From: VRUE01 sp963704515 | Lineage (GTDB): Bacteria > Actinomycetota > Thermoleophilia > Solirubrobacterales > 70-9 | Assembly: GCA_963704515.1 (NCBI GenBank) | Contig: OY969913.1 | Span: 2,232,001 to 2,296,000 of the forward strand | DNA: 64,000 bases | Reading direction: 5' to 3' | Part shown: one piece after another, positions 61,698-64,000 of the stretch | How positions within the stretch are numbered: the stretch's first letter is position 1 | How the letters are laid out: every line of letters begins with the position of its first letter | The notes under the pieces: generated by a model | Seen by the model: only the letters and a program-made list of their open reading frames with translations | The model's database searches: none | Told to the model about the DNA's origin: nothing | Translations under genes and position numbers: made by a program

Positions 61698-62570
61698 ATG
61701 GCTAGAGCTATATGGAGCGGCTCGATCAGCTTCGGGCTGCTCAACGTGCCCGTCAAGCTGTACAGCGCGGTGGCGCGGCGGGGGATCTCGCTGCGCGAGA
61801 TCCGCGAGTCCGACGGCGCCCGCATCCGCCACCGGCGGGTCGCGGAGGGGACCGACGAGGAGGTTCCCTACGAGAAGATCGTCAAGGCGTATGAGATCTC
61901 CAAGGACCGCTACATCCCGCTCTCGAAAGCAGAGCTGGAGGCGCTGGCGCCGCAGAAGAGCCGCGCTATCGAGGTGCAGGACTTCGTCGGCCTCGAGCAG
62001 ATCGACCCGATCTACTTCGACAGCCCCTACTACCTCGGTCCGGCGGACGGCGCCGCGCGCGCCTACTCGCTGCTGGGGAAGGCGATGCAGGACTCGGGCA
62101 AGGTGGCGATCGCCCGCTTCGTCTTCCGCAACAAGGAGCACCTGGCGGCGCTGCGGCCCGGCGACGGGGTGCTCACCCTGACCACGATGCGCTTCGCCGA
62201 CGAGGTGGTGCCGCCGAGCGAGCTCGAGGACGTGTTGCCCAGCGAGGCGCCGAAAGTTCCCAAGCGCGAGGTCGAGATGGCCGAGCAGCTGATCGAGTCG
62301 CTGACCCGCGAGTTCGACCCGACCGCCTACCGCGACGAGTACCGCGAGCAGCTGCTGGAGATGATCGAACGCAAGGCGGCGGGCGAGGAGATCGTCGCGG
62401 CGCCGGCCGAGGAGCGCGCCGAGACCAAGGCGCCCGACCTGATGGCGGCGCTCGAGCAGAGCATCGCCGCTGTGCAGAAGAAGCGCAAACCGGCGAAGAA
62501 ACCCAAGGCCAAGAAGGCCGTAGCGAAAAAACGCTCGGGCTCGCGGGCCAAGGCGAAGTCCTCGAAATAG
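61698..62570 (+). CDS. ku: non-homologous end-joining protein Ku
   Basis: 290 residues: the Ku core (ARAIWSGSISFGLLNVPVKL, KAYEISKDRYIPLSKAELEA, SYYLGP-like PYYLGPADGAARAYSLLGKA) and a lysine/alanine-rich C-terminal tail (KKRKPAKKPKAKKAVAKKRS) typical of actinobacterial Ku that binds DNA. Binds double-strand ends and recruits LigD; the polymerase-type ligD gene lies 3 bp downstream. Confidence 0.96.
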   Translation: MARAIWSGSISFGLLNVPVKLYSAVARRGISLREIRESDGARIRHRRVAEGTDEEVPYEKIVKAYEISKDRYIPLSKAELEALAPQKSRAIEVQDFVGLEQIDPIYFDSPYYLGPADGAARAYSLLGKAMQDSGKVAIARFVFRNKEHLAALRPGDGVLTLTTMRFADEVVPPSELEDVLPSEAPKVPKREVEMAEQLIESLTREFDPTAYRDEYREQLLEMIERKAAGEEIVAAPAEERAETKAPDLMAALEQSIAAVQKKRKPAKKPKAKKAVAKKRSGSRAKAKSSK

Positions 62571-62573
62571 CCC

Positions 62574-63512
62574 GTGGCGAAGGGCCAGGACGTCGAGGTC
62601 GACGGGCGTGAGCTGAAGCTCACCAACCTCGACAAGGTGCTCTACCCGGAGGCCAGGTTCACCAAGGGCGAAGTGGTCGACTACTACGCCAGGGTGGCAC
62701 CGGCGATCGTTCCCCACCTGCGCGGCCGGGCTCTCACCCTGCGTCGCTTCCCCGAAGGGGTCGACGACAGCGACGCCGCCTTCTTCGAGAAGCGCTGCCC
62801 CAAGCACCGGCCGGACTGGGTGAAGACCGCCGCGGTCCTCGCCGGCCCGCGCGCCGGCACGATCGACTTCTGCGTCTGCGAAGACCGTCCGACCCTGGTC
62901 TGGATGGCTCAGCTGGCCTCGATTGAGCTCCATCCCTCGCTCTCGCTGGCGGCGGCGCCCGACCGACCGACGGTGCTCGCCTTCGACCTCGACCCGGGGC
63001 CACCGGCTGACGTGCTCGACTGCTGCCGCGTCGCTCTGCGCGTGCGCGAGCTGCTCGACCACTTCGGCGTCCAGTGCTTCCCGAAGACCTCGGGCTCCAA
63101 GGGCCTGCAGGTCTACGTTCCGCTCAACGACGAGCGGGTCGCCTACGAGGCCGAGGACGCCGCCGAGCAGGCGACCAAACCCTTCGCCCGCGCGATCGCC
63201 CAGCTGCTCGAGAAGCAGACCCCTGACCTGGTCGTCTCGAAGATGAAAAAGGCCGAGCGCCAGGGCAAGGTCTTCGTCGACTGGTCCCAGAACCACCGCC
63301 GCAAGACGACGATCGCCGTCTACTCCCTGCGCGCCCGCAAACGCCCCACGGTCTCCACGCCGGTGACGTGGCACGAGGTTGAACAAGCAATCGAACAAGA
63401 CGACGCCACCTCGCTCGTCTTCGAGACCAAGGACGTGCTGCAGCGAATCGAGCAGCACGGCGACCTCTTCGCCCCAGTGCTCGAGCTCACACAGGAACTG
63501 CCACAGCTGTAG
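62574..63512 (+). CDS. ligD: LigD-type primase/polymerase, no ligase domain
   Basis: 312 residues from GTG 62574. The LigD polymerase domain (LTNLDKVLYPEARFTKGEVV, RFPEGVDDSDAAFFEKRCPK, VLAFDLDPGPPADVLDCC with two metal-binding Asp, FPKTSGSKGLQVYVPL, KVFVDWSQNHRRKTTIA). No ATP-ligase or nuclease domain is fused or adjacent in the window; the ligase would be separate. Fills gaps and adds ribonucleotides at DNA ends in non-homologous end joining. Symbol applied in the broad sense. Confidence 0.93.
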   Translation: MAKGQDVEVDGRELKLTNLDKVLYPEARFTKGEVVDYYARVAPAIVPHLRGRALTLRRFPEGVDDSDAAFFEKRCPKHRPDWVKTAAVLAGPRAGTIDFCVCEDRPTLVWMAQLASIELHPSLSLAAAPDRPTVLAFDLDPGPPADVLDCCRVALRVRELLDHFGVQCFPKTSGSKGLQVYVPLNDERVAYEAEDAAEQATKPFARAIAQLLEKQTPDLVVSKMKKAERQGKVFVDWSQNHRRKTTIAVYSLRARKRPTVSTPVTWHEVEQAIEQDDATSLVFETKDVLQRIEQHGDLFAPVLELTQELPQL

Positions 63513-63536
63513 CCCGGTCGCGCCTCGGGTCGGGAT

Positions 63537-63605
63537 GGGCCGCGGGCGAGGGTTCGTCGGACACTCAAGCGCGAAGCGCGTCCGACGAACCCTCGCCCGC
63601 GGCCC
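63537..63605. terminator. long hairpin between ligD and gcvPB (26-bp arms)
   Basis: Perfect 26-bp arms at 63537-63562 and 63580-63605 (left arm begins GGGCCGCGGGCGAGGG). The loop begins ACTCAAGCG, giving the same ACACTCAAGCG as at 20.6 kb. The gcvPB stop (63565) lies in the loop, so the right arm codes for the last residues of that gene. Probable bidirectional transcription end, but again with no T-run. Confidence 0.7.
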
Positions 63606-64000
63606 CCCACGCCTGCCGAACGACCGGCCTGCGGGTCGCCCCGACCTCGTCGAGCCGACGCACGGGCGTCGTGTAGGGCGCGCTCTTGGCGATCTCGGGG
63701 TCGCACTCGGCCTCGGCGAGGATCTGCTCGACGGCGTCGGCGAAGGCGTCGAGGCTCTCCTTGGTCTCGGTCTCGGTCGGCTCGATCATCAATGCCTCCT
63801 CGACCAGCAGCGGGAAGTAGACGGTCGGCGGGTGGAAGCCGAAGTCGAGCAGGCGCTTGGCCAGGTCGAGGGTCGCCAGGCCGAGCTCGCGCTTCATCGG
63901 CTTGCCGGAGAGGACGAACTCGTGCATGCAGTGGCGCTCGAAGGCGATCGGCAGGCGCTCACCGGCGCGGCCCTCGGCGAGCCGCGCCTTCAGGTAGTTG
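63565..64000 (-). CDS. gcvPB: glycine dehydrogenase (decarboxylating) subunit 2, C-terminal part
   Basis: Runs off the right edge of the window. The visible part (ERHCMHEFVLSGKPMKRELG, DFGFHPPTVYFPLLVEEALM, EPTETETKESLDAFADAVEQ) is the C-terminal end of the P-protein beta subunit, which with subunit 1, the T, H and L proteins cleaves glycine. The last residues GEGSSDALRA are coded by the hairpin arm at 63580-63605 and its loop. Confidence 0.92.
   Translation of the reverse strand, partial: NYLKARLAEGRAGERLPIAFERHCMHEFVLSGKPMKRELGLATLDLAKRLLDFGFHPPTVYFPLLVEEALMIEPTETETKESLDAFADAVEQILAEAECDPEIAKSAPYTTPVRRLDEVGATRRPVVRQAWGAAGEGSSDALRA

Overview
The window is about 64 kb of very GC-rich, densely packed chromosome carrying almost only housekeeping genes. 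The gene orders are of actinobacterial type (smc/ftsY/ffh/rpsP/khpA/trmD/rplS/lepB/rnhB/yraN/comM/dprA; plsX/acpP/rnc; DUF177/SepIVA-like/coaD/rsmD/recG/fakA/rpmB; priA/def/fmt/rsmB/rpe/rib; scpA/scpB/rluB/aro/cmk/der). A deep-branching actinobacterium such as Thermoleophilia/Solirubrobacterales is the best guess, but this is inference: no rRNA or tRNA gene was seen to settle it. Most genes lie on the minus strand and many are coupled by 4-base GTGA or ATGA overlaps.

Layout. 1-1.4 kb: end of a folate cyclo-ligase family gene and an alpha/beta hydrolase. 1.4-1.96 kb: an eroded spacer with two related palindromes. 2-13.4 kb (minus): ilvD, thiD, dprA, comM, then (past yraN on plus) rnhB, lepB, rplS, trmD, khpA, rpsP, ffh, ftsY. 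13.3-22.3 kb: a wax-ester synthase gene, a short smc without a recognisable hinge, rnc, acpP, plsX, rpmF, DUF177, a SepIVA-like gene, coaD, rsmD. 22.3-29.3 kb: recG, fakA, an MMPL transporter, rpmB and a Phd/PIN module. 29.4-42.5 kb: riboflavin genes, then a cell-surface and ion block (glycosyltransferase, flippase, antiporter, TrkA-type channel), then rpe, rsmB, fmt, def and two small membrane ORFs. 42.6-49.8 kb: priA, a PH-domain protein, a second toxin-antitoxin pair, metK, der, cmk. 49.8-58.3 kb: aroA, tyrA, a DAHP synthase, an aminotransferase, aroH, rluB, scpB, scpA, trpS. 58.5-64 kb: an MFS exporter with a FetAB-like ABC exporter, the Ku/LigD-polymerase end-joining pair, and the end of gcvPB.

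Most unusual is a set of palindromic DNA elements. One 47-bp palindrome occurs three times: twice inside genes (ribD and rsmB), in the same orientation and codon phase so that both proteins gain a similar peptide of the type SGAP(Y/F)P..E..KR.G, and once filling the scpB-scpA gap. A second, 56-bp palindrome occurs three times between genes. A third, 39-bp palindrome occurs twice. In addition, five gene junctions carry long hairpins with 21-29 bp perfect arms, and one carries a branched 158-nt element. Several of these contribute the stop codon or last residues of the neighbouring gene. Other oddities are the hinge-less SMC next to normal ScpAB genes, a LepB readable in full only from a CTG codon, an L19 with a long acidic tail, a missing rimM, an RNase III with a changed signature, and a potassium-channel-like protein with a non-canonical filter.
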